This document shows, piece after piece, positions 12,836 to 21,415 of a DNA stretch of 21,507 nt. A program made the translations under genes and the position numbers. The notes under the pieces were generated by a model that worked only from the letters and a program-made list of their open reading frames with translations, searched no databases and was not told where the DNA came from. The DNA is from VGWB01 sp964480945 (GTDB lineage Bacteria > Bacteroidota > Ignavibacteria > UBA10030). Each line of letters starts with the position of its first letter. Position 1 is the first letter of the stretch. The stretch is taken from NCBI GenBank assembly GCA_964480945.1, contig CAYZRX010000067.1, positions 1 through 21,507 on the forward strand. Direction: 5' to 3'.

Positions 12836-15499
12836 ATGAGAATCGGACCACTTCTGATCACCGCTGCTTGCCTCGTCTTTCCTTCTGCTGCCCTGTTTTG
12901 CCAGTCACGCCCATCGGTTTCGAAAATCGAAGCAGTGCGAGCGACTGAGCCGATCGTAGTTGACGGAATTCTTTCCGAATCGGCCTGGCAACGAGCGGGA
13001 TTGACGGATTTCAGGCAGCAGCGTCCGTTCGAGGGAGCAGCTCCCACTCAGAAGACAGAAGTGTGGGTGACGTACGATGACGAAGCCCTGTACGTCGCAG
13101 CGAGGATGTACGACACGTCTCCCGACTCGATCATGCAGGTGCTCGGGAGGCGCGATCAGGACCTGACGGCGGACTGGTTCGCCTTCTATGTCGATCCCTA
13201 CAACGACAAGCGGACAGGGTTCTATTTTGGCCTAAGCGCTGCGGGAACGCTGGTCGATGGCACGCTGTACAACGACGATTGGGACGACGATACGTGGGAC
13301 GGAGTGTGGGAGGGGAGAGCGCATATCGACAATCAGGGCTGGACGGCAGAGATGAGAATTCCGTACTCGCAGCTTCGATTCCACCAGATGCCGAGCTACG
13401 TCTGGGGCGTCGACTTCCGCAGAAGTATCGGACGTCGCTATGAACGGGACTATGTCGTGTACACGCCGAACAAGGAGAGCGGCTTTGTGTCGCGCTTCAT
13501 CGATCTTGTCGGAATCGACGGCGTGACACCTCCCCGCAATATCGAGTTGCTGCCGTACGTGACCACTCGCGCCGAATACCTGCAGCACCAACAGGCCGAT
13601 CCGTTCAATTCGGGGTCGAGATACTTGCCCGGCCTTGGTGCCGATTTCAAAGCGGGGCTTGGGAGCAACCTTACACTGGACGCGACCGTCAATCCGGACT
13701 TCGGGCAGGTCGAGGTCGACCCGGCGGTCGTAAATCTCAGTGACATCGAAACGTTCTATCAGGAGAAGAGGCCGTTCTTCATCGAAGGCGCCAACACCTT
13801 CTCCTTCGGTCGCGGCGGATCGAACAACTACTGGAGTTTCAATTGGGGCGATCCCAATTTCTTCTACAGCAGAAGAATCGGCCGCGCTCCTCAAGGCTCC
13901 CTCCCTTCGTATAACTACGCCGATATCCCGCTGGGGACCCACATCATCGGCGCGGGCAAACTGACGGGAAAACTGGGTGGGAGCTGGAACGTCGGGATGA
14001 TCCACGCTCTCACGTCGAGAGAATTCGCCGACATCCAGAGCGCCGGGGTCAAGAGTCGCGCCGAAGTCGAGCCGCTCACCTACTATGGTGTGGCCCGCGC
14101 ACAGCGGGATTTCAACGATGGAAGACAGGGATTCGGCGTCCTGACGACGCTTGCTTCTCGCGATTTCTCCGACCAGACTCTCCGCGACCAGATCAACAGC
14201 AGTGCCCTTGTGCTGGGCCTCGACGGCTGGACATTTCTTGATTCCGACAAGACCTATGTGCTCACAGGCTGGACCGGCTTCTCGGACGTTCACGCAGATC
14301 AAAACAGAATGATCGACCTTCAGAGGAGTTCGGCTCACTACCTTCAGAGGCCCGATGCAGACTACGTGAGGGTCGACAGCTCAGCGACGTCCCTCAAGGG
14401 CTACGCGGCGCGTTTCATGATCAATAAGCAGAAAGGCCAGATGCGTCTGAACACCGCCATAGGGGTCATTGATCCGAAGTTTGATGTCAACGACCTCGGC
14501 TACATGTGGCGAACGGACGTTATCAATTATCATTTCGCCGCAGGATACAGGTGGCCGGATCCGACGGACTGGTACAATAACATCAACTTCGACCTTGCGA
14601 TTTTCGGCAGCTATGACTTCGGCGGCATCAAGACGTGGCGCGGGTACTGGGCCAATGGATACTGGGAGCTTCCGAGCTTCTACACTGTTGGCTTGAACTT
14701 GGCATACAATCCCTATTCTTACGACACACGCAGCACCAGAGGCGGTCCGATGATGCTGAATCCACTCGGATGGGAGATCGACTACAATTTCAGCTCGGAC
14801 AGCAGGAAATCTCTGATGGTGGGTGTGTACGGGTACACGTACCAGGGTGGAGGTGGTGAGCAGTATCAGTCGGAAATCGATCTGCAAATCAAGCCCTCCC
14901 CGAATATCCTGTTGACCGTCGGACCCAGTCTCAGCCGGAACATCACGCAAGCTCAGTGGGTTGGTTCGTATGTGGATCCCACAGCAACGCAAACGTTCGG
15001 AAGCCGATACATTTTTGCAGACCTCAGTCAAACGACTCTTTCCGCGAATATCCGGCTGAACTGGACCTTCACGCCTCAATTGAGTCTCCAGCTTTTCGCG
15101 CAGCCGCTGATCTCCTCGGGCGCCTACCGCAACTTCAAGCAGTTCCTGGAGCCGGGAACGTTCAACTTCCGCGTTTACGGCAAAGACGGTTCAACCATCA
15201 AGGAACAACGAGACGGGTCGGGCGTTGCCTCGACCTTTGAGGTCGACGCAGACGGGGCGGGACCCTCGCAGCCGTATTCGTTCAGCAATCCCGACTTCAA
15301 TTTCAAGTCGCTGCGTGGCAACGCGGTATTGCGGTGGGAATATCGACCGGGATCGACGCTCTATCTCGTCTGGACTCAAAGCCGGTCGGATTCAGAGATG
15401 TTGGGAGACTTCGAATTCAATCGCTCGATGGACAGATTGTGGAGTGCCAGGCCGGACAACATCTTCATGGTGAAGTTCACCTACTGGTGGTCGATCTAG
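12836..15499 (+). CDS. CBM9-like/DUF5916 outer-membrane protein
   Basis: A large exported protein of 887 aa. A signal peptide (about 1-23) ends near LFCQS. Residues about 32-215 form a CBM9-like beta-sandwich: the VDGILSESAW entry motif, VWVTYDDEALYVAARMYD, and GWTAEMRIPYSQLRF followed by WGVDFRR. From about 230 to the end is the DUF5916 part. It includes LGADFKAGLGSNLTLDATVN, DFGQVEVDPAVVNLSDIE and EKRPFFIEGA, then many amphipathic beta strands with aromatic belts, ending in FMVKFTYWWSI. This is typical of an outer-membrane beta-barrel. The family is common in Bacteroidota and Gemmatimonadota but has no settled substrate. CGGAAGG lies 4 bases before the ATG. It has its own ECF-type promoter, P4, which points to envelope-stress control. 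Its 3' end converges on dprA with a 27-base gap. Confidence 0.9.
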   Translation: MRIGPLLITAACLVFPSAALFCQSRPSVSKIEAVRATEPIVVDGILSESAWQRAGLTDFRQQRPFEGAAPTQKTEVWVTYDDEALYVAARMYDTSPDSIMQVLGRRDQDLTADWFAFYVDPYNDKRTGFYFGLSAAGTLVDGTLYNDDWDDDTWDGVWEGRAHIDNQGWTAEMRIPYSQLRFHQMPSYVWGVDFRRSIGRRYERDYVVYTPNKESGFVSRFIDLVGIDGVTPPRNIELLPYVTTRAEYLQHQQADPFNSGSRYLPGLGADFKAGLGSNLTLDATVNPDFGQVEVDPAVVNLSDIETFYQEKRPFFIEGANTFSFGRGGSNNYWSFNWGDPNFFYSRRIGRAPQGSLPSYNYADIPLGTHIIGAGKLTGKLGGSWNVGMIHALTSREFADIQSAGVKSRAEVEPLTYYGVARAQRDFNDGRQGFGVLTTLASRDFSDQTLRDQINSSALVLGLDGWTFLDSDKTYVLTGWTGFSDVHADQNRMIDLQRSSAHYLQRPDADYVRVDSSATSLKGYAARFMINKQKGQMRLNTAIGVIDPKFDVNDLGYMWRTDVINYHFAAGYRWPDPTDWYNNINFDLAIFGSYDFGGIKTWRGYWANGYWELPSFYTVGLNLAYNPYSYDTRSTRGGPMMLNPLGWEIDYNFSSDSRKSLMVGVYGYTYQGGGGEQYQSEIDLQIKPSPNILLTVGPSLSRNITQAQWVGSYVDPTATQTFGSRYIFADLSQTTLSANIRLNWTFTPQLSLQLFAQPLISSGAYRNFKQFLEPGTFNFRVYGKDGSTIKEQRDGSGVASTFEVDADGAGPSQPYSFSNPDFNFKSLRGNAVLRWEYRPGSTLYLVWTQSRSDSEMLGDFEFNRSMDRLWSARPDNIFMVKFTYWWSI

Positions 15500-15526
15500 C
15501 GTCTGACCCGCAAACGTGCGTACGCT

Positions 15527-16624
15527 TCAGAGTTTAACAAACATCTTTCCCGGCATTTGGCGTATTAGTCCCTTGAACTCGAGCGAGAGCAGGTTCACCA
15601 GCGCATCCGATGTTGTCGTGTCTGCCAGCTCCGCGATCGAGTCGATGTGAACCGGCTCGGAGCTCAGCACGTCGAGCACTCTCCGTTCAAAGAGCGTGAG
15701 TTCAACAACCGGCTCCGGCTCACGTTCCTTCTTTAAGATGTGCCGGAGTTCGGGTCTCAGCTCATCGAGAATATCTTCCACCCGCTGCACCAGTTTCGCC
15801 CTCCCCTCGCGAATGAGCTTGTTCGGTCCCTCGCTTCGATTCTCGGTGATGTTGCCGGGGATCGCGAACACCTCTCTGTCCTGATCCAGCGCAGTGGTCG
15901 CAGTGATCATCGCCCCGCCGTCTTCGGCAGATTCTACCACGACGGTGCCCAGCGAGAGCCCGCTGATGATGCGGTTGCGGCGCGGGAAGTTGGTGGCGTC
16001 AGGCTTCGCGCCCATCGGAAACTCGGAGAGGACCGCGCTTTCCTCGGCGATTGATTCAAGGAGCGACTTGTTCTCGGGCGGGTAGGGGACATCGAGCCCT
16101 GAGCCGATGACGGCGAGAGTTCTTCCTCCGGCTTTCAACGCAGCCTGGTGCGCGATCGTGTCGACGCCGCGGGCGAGACCGCTCACGATGGTCAAGCCGA
16201 GATGAGCGAGATCGCGGCTGAGGGATTCCGCAATGAGCTGGCCGTAGGCCGACGGCCGGCGTGTACCGACGATGGCGATCGCATGCCGATCGGTTGCATT
16301 CACGTCACCGAGGACGAACAAGAGGGCGGGAGGATCATAGATCTTCTTTAGGAGTTCGGGATACTCTTTTTCCCATATTGTCACAATCCTACCGCCGGCT
16401 CTGTTCAGTCGCTTCAGCTGCTCTTCTGCGAACCGTTCCCCTTCTTTGTGATGCGCGATGGCTGAGGCAAGTTTCTTGTCGATGCCGGCAACCCGAACAA
16501 GCTCTCGAGGGCTTGCCTGCAGCACTTCCGAAGGATCGAGGAAGTGAGCGACAAGGGCGCGGATTTTTTGAGGCCCAATGCGCGGAACGGATGAGAGTCG
16601 AAGGAGATCTCGGACGTCGAACAT
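15527..16624 (-). CDS. dprA: DNA-processing protein DprA/Smf
   Basis: Single-stranded-DNA-binding protein that loads RecA on incoming DNA during natural transformation; widespread also in species not known to be competent. The 365-aa protein has an N-terminal helix-hairpin-helix/SAM-like part (about 1-65). A Rossmann-like DprA core (about 75-285) follows with IAIVGTRRPSAYG, SGLARGVDTIAH (148-159), GSGLDVPYPPEN (174-185) and FPRRNRIISGLS (213-224). A C-terminal winged helix occupies about 305-365. All core motifs are intact. No clear Shine-Dalgarno precedes the ATG. It lies 60 bases after the glmM-like gene on the same strand, so the two may be cotranscribed. Confidence 0.96.
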   Translation of the reverse strand: MFDVRDLLRLSSVPRIGPQKIRALVAHFLDPSEVLQASPRELVRVAGIDKKLASAIAHHKEGERFAEEQLKRLNRAGGRIVTIWEKEYPELLKKIYDPPALLFVLGDVNATDRHAIAIVGTRRPSAYGQLIAESLSRDLAHLGLTIVSGLARGVDTIAHQAALKAGGRTLAVIGSGLDVPYPPENKSLLESIAEESAVLSEFPMGAKPDATNFPRRNRIISGLSLGTVVVESAEDGGAMITATTALDQDREVFAIPGNITENRSEGPNKLIREGRAKLVQRVEDILDELRPELRHILKKEREPEPVVELTLFERRVLDVLSSEPVHIDSIAELADTTTSDALVNLLSLEFKGLIRQMPGKMFVKL

Positions 16625-16684
16625 AGGATATCGTATGAATTTGAAGGAGGAAAGACCGGTGCAGGAAAGAAGTGATTTTCTTGT

Positions 16685-18073
16685 CTAACCGTTAAGAATT
16701 TCTTCGGTGAATCTCTTCACGAGATCGTCGGCCTGGGACTTCGCCGGTGCCTCGGCGATGATGCGAATAACGGGCTCCGTGTTCGACTTACGCAAATGGA
16801 CCCACGAGTCCGCGAAATCGATCTTCAGCCCGTCGATCGTTGTGATCCGTCCGGTGGAAGAGAACTTGCCTTCCAGTCGCTTCAGTTGCGCTTCTCCGTC
16901 TGCTCCTTGCACTTCCACTTTGGCTTTCGTAATCGAATAAAGCGGTAGAGTTCGTTTCAGTTCGGACACGGTGCCGCCGAACTCCGCGACGTGTTGGAGC
17001 GTCAGGGCAATTCCGACCAGCGCGTCCCGCCCGAGGTGTGACTGCGGCAAGATCACCCCGCCGCTTCCTTCACCGCCGACGAGCGCTCCCACCTCTCTCA
17101 TTTTCTTTGCCACGTTGATCTCGCCGACCGCCGTCCGTATTACCTCTGCACCGGCGCTTCGAGCGATATCGTCCACCGCCCTCGTCGTCGACAGGTTTAC
17201 CACGACCTTCGGCGGCTCCGTTCTGGCAGCCTCGCCTTTTGACCCGCGCCGGGTTTCTTTCTCGAGGACGAACTTCACTACGCTTGCGATTGTGTACTCT
17301 TCGCCAAAGGGATCGCCTTTCTCATCGATCAGCACGAGCCGGTCGACGTCGGGATCGACGGCGATCCCGAGGTCAGCCCCTTCCTGCCGGACTCGATCGC
17401 ACAGGCCGGAAAGGTTCTCCGGCAACGGCTCGGGCACGTGGGCGAAAATGCCGGACACGTCGCAGTTCATCTCGACGACGTCGCAGCCGAACTCCCTCAG
17501 AAGCTTCGGCACGATCACGCCGCCGGCCGCGTTGACACAATCAACGACCACTTTGAGTCTTCGCTGCCGGACACGTTCCGTGCTGATGTACGACAGGGAT
17601 AGGACGTTGCGAATGTGTTCATTGATGAAGCCCGGATCAGGCGTATGGTTGCCAAGTCTGTTCCACGGAGCGTAGCTCAGCCGTCCTCGATCCGCGATGG
17701 TCCAAAGATCGCGATTCTCGCCCGCGTCGAGGAAGAGGCCGGTCGAGGCCAGAAACTTCAGGCCGTTCCACTCCATTGGGTTGTGGCTGGCCGTGATCGA
17801 GATGCCCCCCGCCGCGCGCTTCTTCTGAACGGCTAGCTGGACCGTCGGTGTGGGGCAAACCCCGATCGCAACCACATCGCAGCCCATCTCGAGGAGCGTC
17901 GAAGAAACGATATTCCCAATGGTTTTCCCCGTGATCCTTCCGTCCCGTCCGATGATGATGGTGCCCCGGTCGCAGTATTCTGCAAACGCCGCCGTGTACT
18001 TCACCACGACTTCCGGGGTCAGGCTTGTCCCAACGATTCCGCGAATTCCTGAGATGCTTACCATCAAGGACAT
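16685..18073 (-). CDS. glmM: Phosphoglucosamine mutase-type phosphohexomutase
   Basis: Alpha-D-phosphohexomutase, most likely converting glucosamine-6-phosphate to glucosamine-1-phosphate for peptidoglycan and LPS precursors. The 462-aa protein shows all four domain landmarks: the phosphoserine loop TASHNPMEWNG (active Ser 96), the Mg-binding DPDVDRL (Asp 240, 242, 244), the sugar-specificity loop GGEGSGG (333-339) and the phosphate-binding RKSNTEPVIRI (428-438). The GGEGSGGVILPQSHLGRDAL form is the one seen in Bacteroidota-type GlmM; phosphomannomutase/phosphoglucomutase activity cannot be excluded. The ATG chosen has GGGAG 8 bases upstream; a TTG one codon earlier is less likely. It is divergent from amrA. 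Confidence 0.88.
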   Translation of the reverse strand: MSLMVSISGIRGIVGTSLTPEVVVKYTAAFAEYCDRGTIIIGRDGRITGKTIGNIVSSTLLEMGCDVVAIGVCPTPTVQLAVQKKRAAGGISITASHNPMEWNGLKFLASTGLFLDAGENRDLWTIADRGRLSYAPWNRLGNHTPDPGFINEHIRNVLSLSYISTERVRQRRLKVVVDCVNAAGGVIVPKLLREFGCDVVEMNCDVSGIFAHVPEPLPENLSGLCDRVRQEGADLGIAVDPDVDRLVLIDEKGDPFGEEYTIASVVKFVLEKETRRGSKGEAARTEPPKVVVNLSTTRAVDDIARSAGAEVIRTAVGEINVAKKMREVGALVGGEGSGGVILPQSHLGRDALVGIALTLQHVAEFGGTVSELKRTLPLYSITKAKVEVQGADGEAQLKRLEGKFSSTGRITTIDGLKIDFADSWVHLRKSNTEPVIRIIAEAPAKSQADDLVKRFTEEILNG

Positions 18074-18166
18074 CAATCTCGCTCCCGCAAAAGTGATTCG
18101 AATTTAAGGAACGAGGTGTCGAGAAGCAAGGTAAGGCGTCGCTGGTTTGAGCTGGGAATCGCCGGC

Positions 18167-18195
18167 TTGACAGTTACGCTCGGCATCGTTAACTT
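18167..18195 (+). promoter_or_regulatory. Sigma-70-like promoter for amrA operon
   Basis: A perfect TTGACA (18167-18172), a 17-base spacer, TAACTT (18190-18195), 26 bases before the amrA ATG. The -10 is only a partial match. The 148-base gap between glmM and amrA is divergent and would have to hold promoters for both; none was evident for glmM. Confidence 0.5.
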
Positions 18196-18221
18196 GCGGG
18201 TGTAAGGTTTGTCCAGGGAGT

Positions 18222-18788
18222 ATGGAGCTCAGTGAATCTGACAAGAAGGAACTCCTTCGCACCGCCCGTACCTCGATCGAACACGCGATGAAAGGCGTTC
18301 TGATCTCCTCAAGAGAAGAAAGCACCGGTCCTCTCGGCGAGCTGCGCGGTGTGTTCGTGACCCTGCGTCTTCAGAGCGAATTGCGGGGTTGCATCGGATA
18401 CGTCGAGCCCCGACTGCCGCTCCAGGAAGCAGTGCGGGAGGTCGCTCTGAAGGCAGCGTTCGAGGACCCACGGTTCCCACCGCTGAGCGATGAGGAACTC
18501 AAGGATGTTGAGATTGAGATATCTGTTCTCTCCCCACTCCGGAAGATTTCGAGCCCGGACGAGATTGAAATTGGAAAGCATGGGCTTGTTGTCGATGCCG
18601 GCTACACTCGCGGGTTGCTGCTCCCTCAGGTTGCAGGCGAATACGGTTGGGGGAAAGAGGAGTTTCTCTCCCACACCGCCCGAAAAGCGGGTCTTCCTGC
18701 CGACGCGTGGAAACTGCGAGGCGTCGAGCTGTTCGTTTTTACCTCCGACGTGTTCTCCGAGACAGAGATTGCGCCAACAAGCCACTAA
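18222..18788 (+). CDS. amrA: AmmeMemoRadiSam system protein A (AMMECR1)
   Basis: AMMECR1-domain protein, 188 aa, of unknown biochemical role. It is full length and carries the family signature LRGCIGY (54-60), followed by PLQEAVREVALKAAFEDPRFPPL and VEIEISVLSPL, and near the end the KAGLPADAW segment. The family often occurs with Memo and a radical SAM protein (the AmmeMemoRadiSam set), and the Memo gene follows 13 bases later. AGGGAG is only one base before the ATG, tighter than usual, but no better start fits the family N-terminus (MELSESDKKELLRTAR). It is the first gene of a plus-strand operon running at least to the PHP gene. Confidence 0.93.
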   Translation: MELSESDKKELLRTARTSIEHAMKGVLISSREESTGPLGELRGVFVTLRLQSELRGCIGYVEPRLPLQEAVREVALKAAFEDPRFPPLSDEELKDVEIEISVLSPLRKISSPDEIEIGKHGLVVDAGYTRGLLLPQVAGEYGWGKEEFLSHTARKAGLPADAWKLRGVELFVFTSDVFSETEIAPTSH

Positions 18789-18801
18789 GTGAGGAACTGC
18801 C

Positions 18802-19629
18802 ATGGCACGCGTGCGTGCTCCCGCCGTTGCAGGTGCATTCTATGACGCCGATCCCGACGCGTTGCGCCGGTCGGTCGATTCCCTCCTTGCGAAGGGAAAA
18901 AGGCCCTCCGTTCCCGGCTCGATCAGGGGTTTGGTTTCACCGCATGCTGGATATATCTATTCCGGCGGTGCCGCGGCGGTCGGCTACAGCCTTCTCAAAG
19001 GCCGGTCGTACGATGCCGTTATTCTTATCGGCCCTAGTCATCGAGAGTTTTTCAGCGGCGCGTCCATCTACCCCGGAGATTCGTACAGGACTCCTCTCGG
19101 CGACATCCCGATTCATAAGGAGATACGGGAGGAGCTGGGTCGAGAAAGTCCGATCATCACATTGTCCGATGCCGGCCACCGGGGGGAACACTGCCTGGAA
19201 GTCCAGCTTCCCTTTCTCCAGCGCGTTCTCGGTGATTTCTCGTTCGTCCCCGTCATCATCGGAAATCAAAACCGCGAAACGTGTGTTGCGGTAGGGGATG
19301 CCATAGCGAAGACGGCGGCGGGAAGGAACGTTCTCTTTGTCGCAAGCAGCGATCTTTCCCACTACCATCCGTATGACGATGCTGTCAGCCTCGACCGCCG
19401 CGTCATCGGCTACGTGGAGGCGTTCGATGAGGATGGTCTGATGCGAGAGCTGGAGGCGGAACGTGTGGAAGCGTGCGGTGGCGGGCCAGTCGTCGCCCTC
19501 ATGCGTGCCGCCAGGGCCGTCGGCGCGAACCGCGGAAAGGCCCTCTTCTACTGCAACTCCGGCGACATCACGGGCGACAAAGAAGCCGTCGTTGGATACC
19601 TCTCCGCTGCTTTCCTTCAGGTAAATTGA
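18802..19629 (+). CDS. amrB: AmmeMemoRadiSam system protein B (Memo family)
   Basis: Memo-like protein, 275 aa, with the fold of extradiol dioxygenases. Putative metal ligands are visible: H48 in SPHAGYIYSG, H80 in GPSHREFF and C225 in EACGGGPV, matching the two His and one Cys of human MEMO1. The GEHCLEVQLPFLQ and SSDLSHYHPYDD motifs are also intact. GAGGA lies 6 bases before the ATG. No radical SAM partner is in the window, although the left neighbour (glmM) and the right neighbours are fully visible, so the third member, if present, is elsewhere. The stop codon abuts the GTG start of the next gene. Confidence 0.94.
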   Translation: MARVRAPAVAGAFYDADPDALRRSVDSLLAKGKRPSVPGSIRGLVSPHAGYIYSGGAAAVGYSLLKGRSYDAVILIGPSHREFFSGASIYPGDSYRTPLGDIPIHKEIREELGRESPIITLSDAGHRGEHCLEVQLPFLQRVLGDFSFVPVIIGNQNRETCVAVGDAIAKTAAGRNVLFVASSDLSHYHPYDDAVSLDRRVIGYVEAFDEDGLMRELEAERVEACGGGPVVALMRAARAVGANRGKALFYCNSGDITGDKEAVVGYLSAAFLQVN

Positions 19630-20526
19630 GTGGTCCACCGCAAGAAACCTCTTCGTGTCTCTGTCGTCGGACCGGGAGTTGTGGGGACCACGCTCGCCGT
19701 TCTGCTGCGGAGGCGCGGTTACATCATCACCTCGGTCATTGGCCGTCATCTGGCCCATGCCTCCCGATGCGCGAGACTCGCTCGTTGCAGAAACTACTCG
19801 ACGCATCTGACCGACATCTCACCGGGCACGGGGCTGCTCATCATCGCAACGCCCGATGAGAGCATCCGTTCGGTCTCAGAGGCCGCCAGCAAGCTACGCC
19901 ATCTCGACTTCCCGCACTTGACCGTTCTTCACACGTCGGGGGTATCGACGAGCGATGAGCTCCGAGCCCTGCGCGCCAAAGGCGCGACGACGCTCTCCTT
20001 TCATCCGCTCCAGACATTTCCGAAAGGGATCCCTCTCGAGACTCAGGCCGAGGCGATGAAAGGGGTCAGCTACGGTATTGAAGGACCCCGGAGAGGGTTG
20101 AGGTTCGCTCGTGGGCTCGCCGAAGAATTGGGTGGCAGGACGATAGTGATTCCAAAAAAAGAAAAGATTTTGTATCATGTGGCCGGTGTTATCGCGTCGA
20201 ACTATGTCGTGGCGCTGCTCGGCGCTGTGGAAGCGTTGCTGAACACCCTCGATGGTTCTGCCGGTCTGCGGCATTTCAGGGTGTTGGTCGAAACAAGTGT
20301 CCGGAATGCTCTCCGGCTGTCGCCCCGAAAGGCCCTAACCGGCCCGATTGTTCGTGGAAGTGGCAAAGTAGTCGCGAGGCACGTGCGCGCACTCCGTGGG
20401 CGGGGGGAACTTCGCTCGCTCTATCGGGCCGTTGGTTTGTACGCACTCGAACTCAGTCGGAAGGGCCGCAGACTCACGAAGAAACAGGAGCGCGAGCTGA
20501 GAAGAATTCTCTCGAACGCTCGATGA
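19630..20526 (+). CDS. Rossmann-like/DUF2520 dehydrogenase-like protein
   Basis: NAD(P)-binding oxidoreductase-like protein, 298 aa. The N-terminal Rossmann motif VVGPGVVGTTLAVLLRRRGY (G14-x-G16-xx-G19) is followed by LLIIATPDESI, then TSGVSTSDEL and the SFHPLQTFP segment typical of the DUF2520 proteins. The C-terminal helical DUF2520 domain runs from about 165 (KKEKILYHVAGVIASNYVVAL). The start is a GTG directly after the amrB TGA, which implies coupled translation. As I recall, related proteins called PanG act as ketopantoate reductases, but that activity is not shown by the sequence here. The C-terminal tail is strongly basic. Its start of the next gene overlaps its stop (ATGA). Confidence 0.86.
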   Translation: MVHRKKPLRVSVVGPGVVGTTLAVLLRRRGYIITSVIGRHLAHASRCARLARCRNYSTHLTDISPGTGLLIIATPDESIRSVSEAASKLRHLDFPHLTVLHTSGVSTSDELRALRAKGATTLSFHPLQTFPKGIPLETQAEAMKGVSYGIEGPRRGLRFARGLAEELGGRTIVIPKKEKILYHVAGVIASNYVVALLGAVEALLNTLDGSAGLRHFRVLVETSVRNALRLSPRKALTGPIVRGSGKVVARHVRALRGRGELRSLYRAVGLYALELSRKGRRLTKKQERELRRILSNAR

Positions 20527-21338
20527 TCGTCGATTATCATACTCACACCGATCTCTGCAAGCACGCTGAGGGAGGAGCTGAAGAGTACGTTCTGAAGGCA
20601 ATTGCACTTGGTTTCGACGAGGTCGGATGTTCAGACCACGCACCGATGCCGGGCAATTATGACGAGCGCCATCGAATGTCGCTGGAGCAGTACTATTCGA
20701 CCTATGCGCCGGCAGTCTCTGAACTGGCCGAGCGATATAGGGGACGCATCGTTGTCAGACGCGGCGTGGAGGTGGATTTCTTTCCCGGGACTGAAGGATG
20801 GGTGAAGAAGTTCATTCGTGAAAACGATCTCGATTTTGTTATCGGCTCAGTCCATTTCATCGTGGACCACGGTTCTGAGAAGGCGCTTTTCGGCCAGGAT
20901 TACAGAGAGGAGGAGGTTGAGAGCCTCCACGAGGAATACTTTGAGGCGATTAAAGCCTCGGCAGAAAGCGGATTGTTTGACATCGTCGGCCACTGCGACC
21001 TTATCAAGAAGTTCGGGCAGTGCTCGAGCAAGAGGATCGACGAGGCAGCCCGGGAAGCTCTAAAAGCGATCAAGAAAGCCGACCTCTGTATTGAGATCAA
21101 TACGTCCGGTCTTCGAAAGCCGCAGGGGGAGACCTACCCATCGGAGCGGATGCTTGCGATGGCGAAGGAACTCGGCATACCGTTAACGCTCGGTTCGGAT
21201 GCACACAAGCCCGCGGAAGTTGGCAGCGGCTTTGATGTCGCAGTTGGATTGATTGAGAAATACGGCGACGGCAAGTTTTCCCTGTTTGAGAAGCGCCAGC
21301 GCCGTGAGGTGAAAGTGTCAGCGTTGAAACCGGTCTGA
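20523..21338 (+). CDS. PHP-domain histidinol-phosphatase-like protein
   Basis: Metal-dependent phosphatase of the PHP superfamily, 271 aa, closest in form to the HisJ/HisK-type histidinol-phosphatases. Metal-binding residues are all visible: H6 and H8 (DYHTHTD), D38 and H39 (CSDHAP), E83 (GVEVDFF), H111 (GSVHF), H157 (VGHCDL), and D226 and H228 (GSDAHKP). The ATG overlaps the DUF2520 stop (ATGA). No other histidine-biosynthesis gene is nearby, so a role in histidine synthesis is plausible but not supported by context; some PHP relatives act on other phosphomonoesters. Downstream begins a nucleotidyltransferase gene. Confidence 0.88.
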   Translation: MIVDYHTHTDLCKHAEGGAEEYVLKAIALGFDEVGCSDHAPMPGNYDERHRMSLEQYYSTYAPAVSELAERYRGRIVVRRGVEVDFFPGTEGWVKKFIRENDLDFVIGSVHFIVDHGSEKALFGQDYREEEVESLHEEYFEAIKASAESGLFDIVGHCDLIKKFGQCSSKRIDEAAREALKAIKKADLCIEINTSGLRKPQGETYPSERMLAMAKELGIPLTLGSDAHKPAEVGSGFDVAVGLIEKYGDGKFSLFEKRQRREVKVSALKPV

Positions 21339-21415
21339 GGTAACGGATCGTTCGACCGGCGAAACGACAGGCGATTCGTGTCGGTCCCGGCAACTTCACA
21401 AGCGAAGAGACATTC

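Noticed and set aside
13232..14338. Long minus-strand open frame (368 codons) opposite the DUF5916 gene
   Set aside because: It lies wholly within a well-supported coding gene, shows no recognisable domain, and such antisense frames are expected in GC-rich DNA.
16684..16691. GTCTAACC resembling the -10 of the shared ECF promoter
   Set aside because: It overlaps the end of the glmM-like gene, differs at the last base (GTCTAAC), has no CAACC 16-17 bases upstream, and has no gene starting downstream on the plus strand.
21339..21415. Possible hairpin (CGACA/TGTCG) between the PHP gene and the nucleotidyltransferase
   Set aside because: The stem is only 5 bp with no U-tract, too weak to call a terminator.
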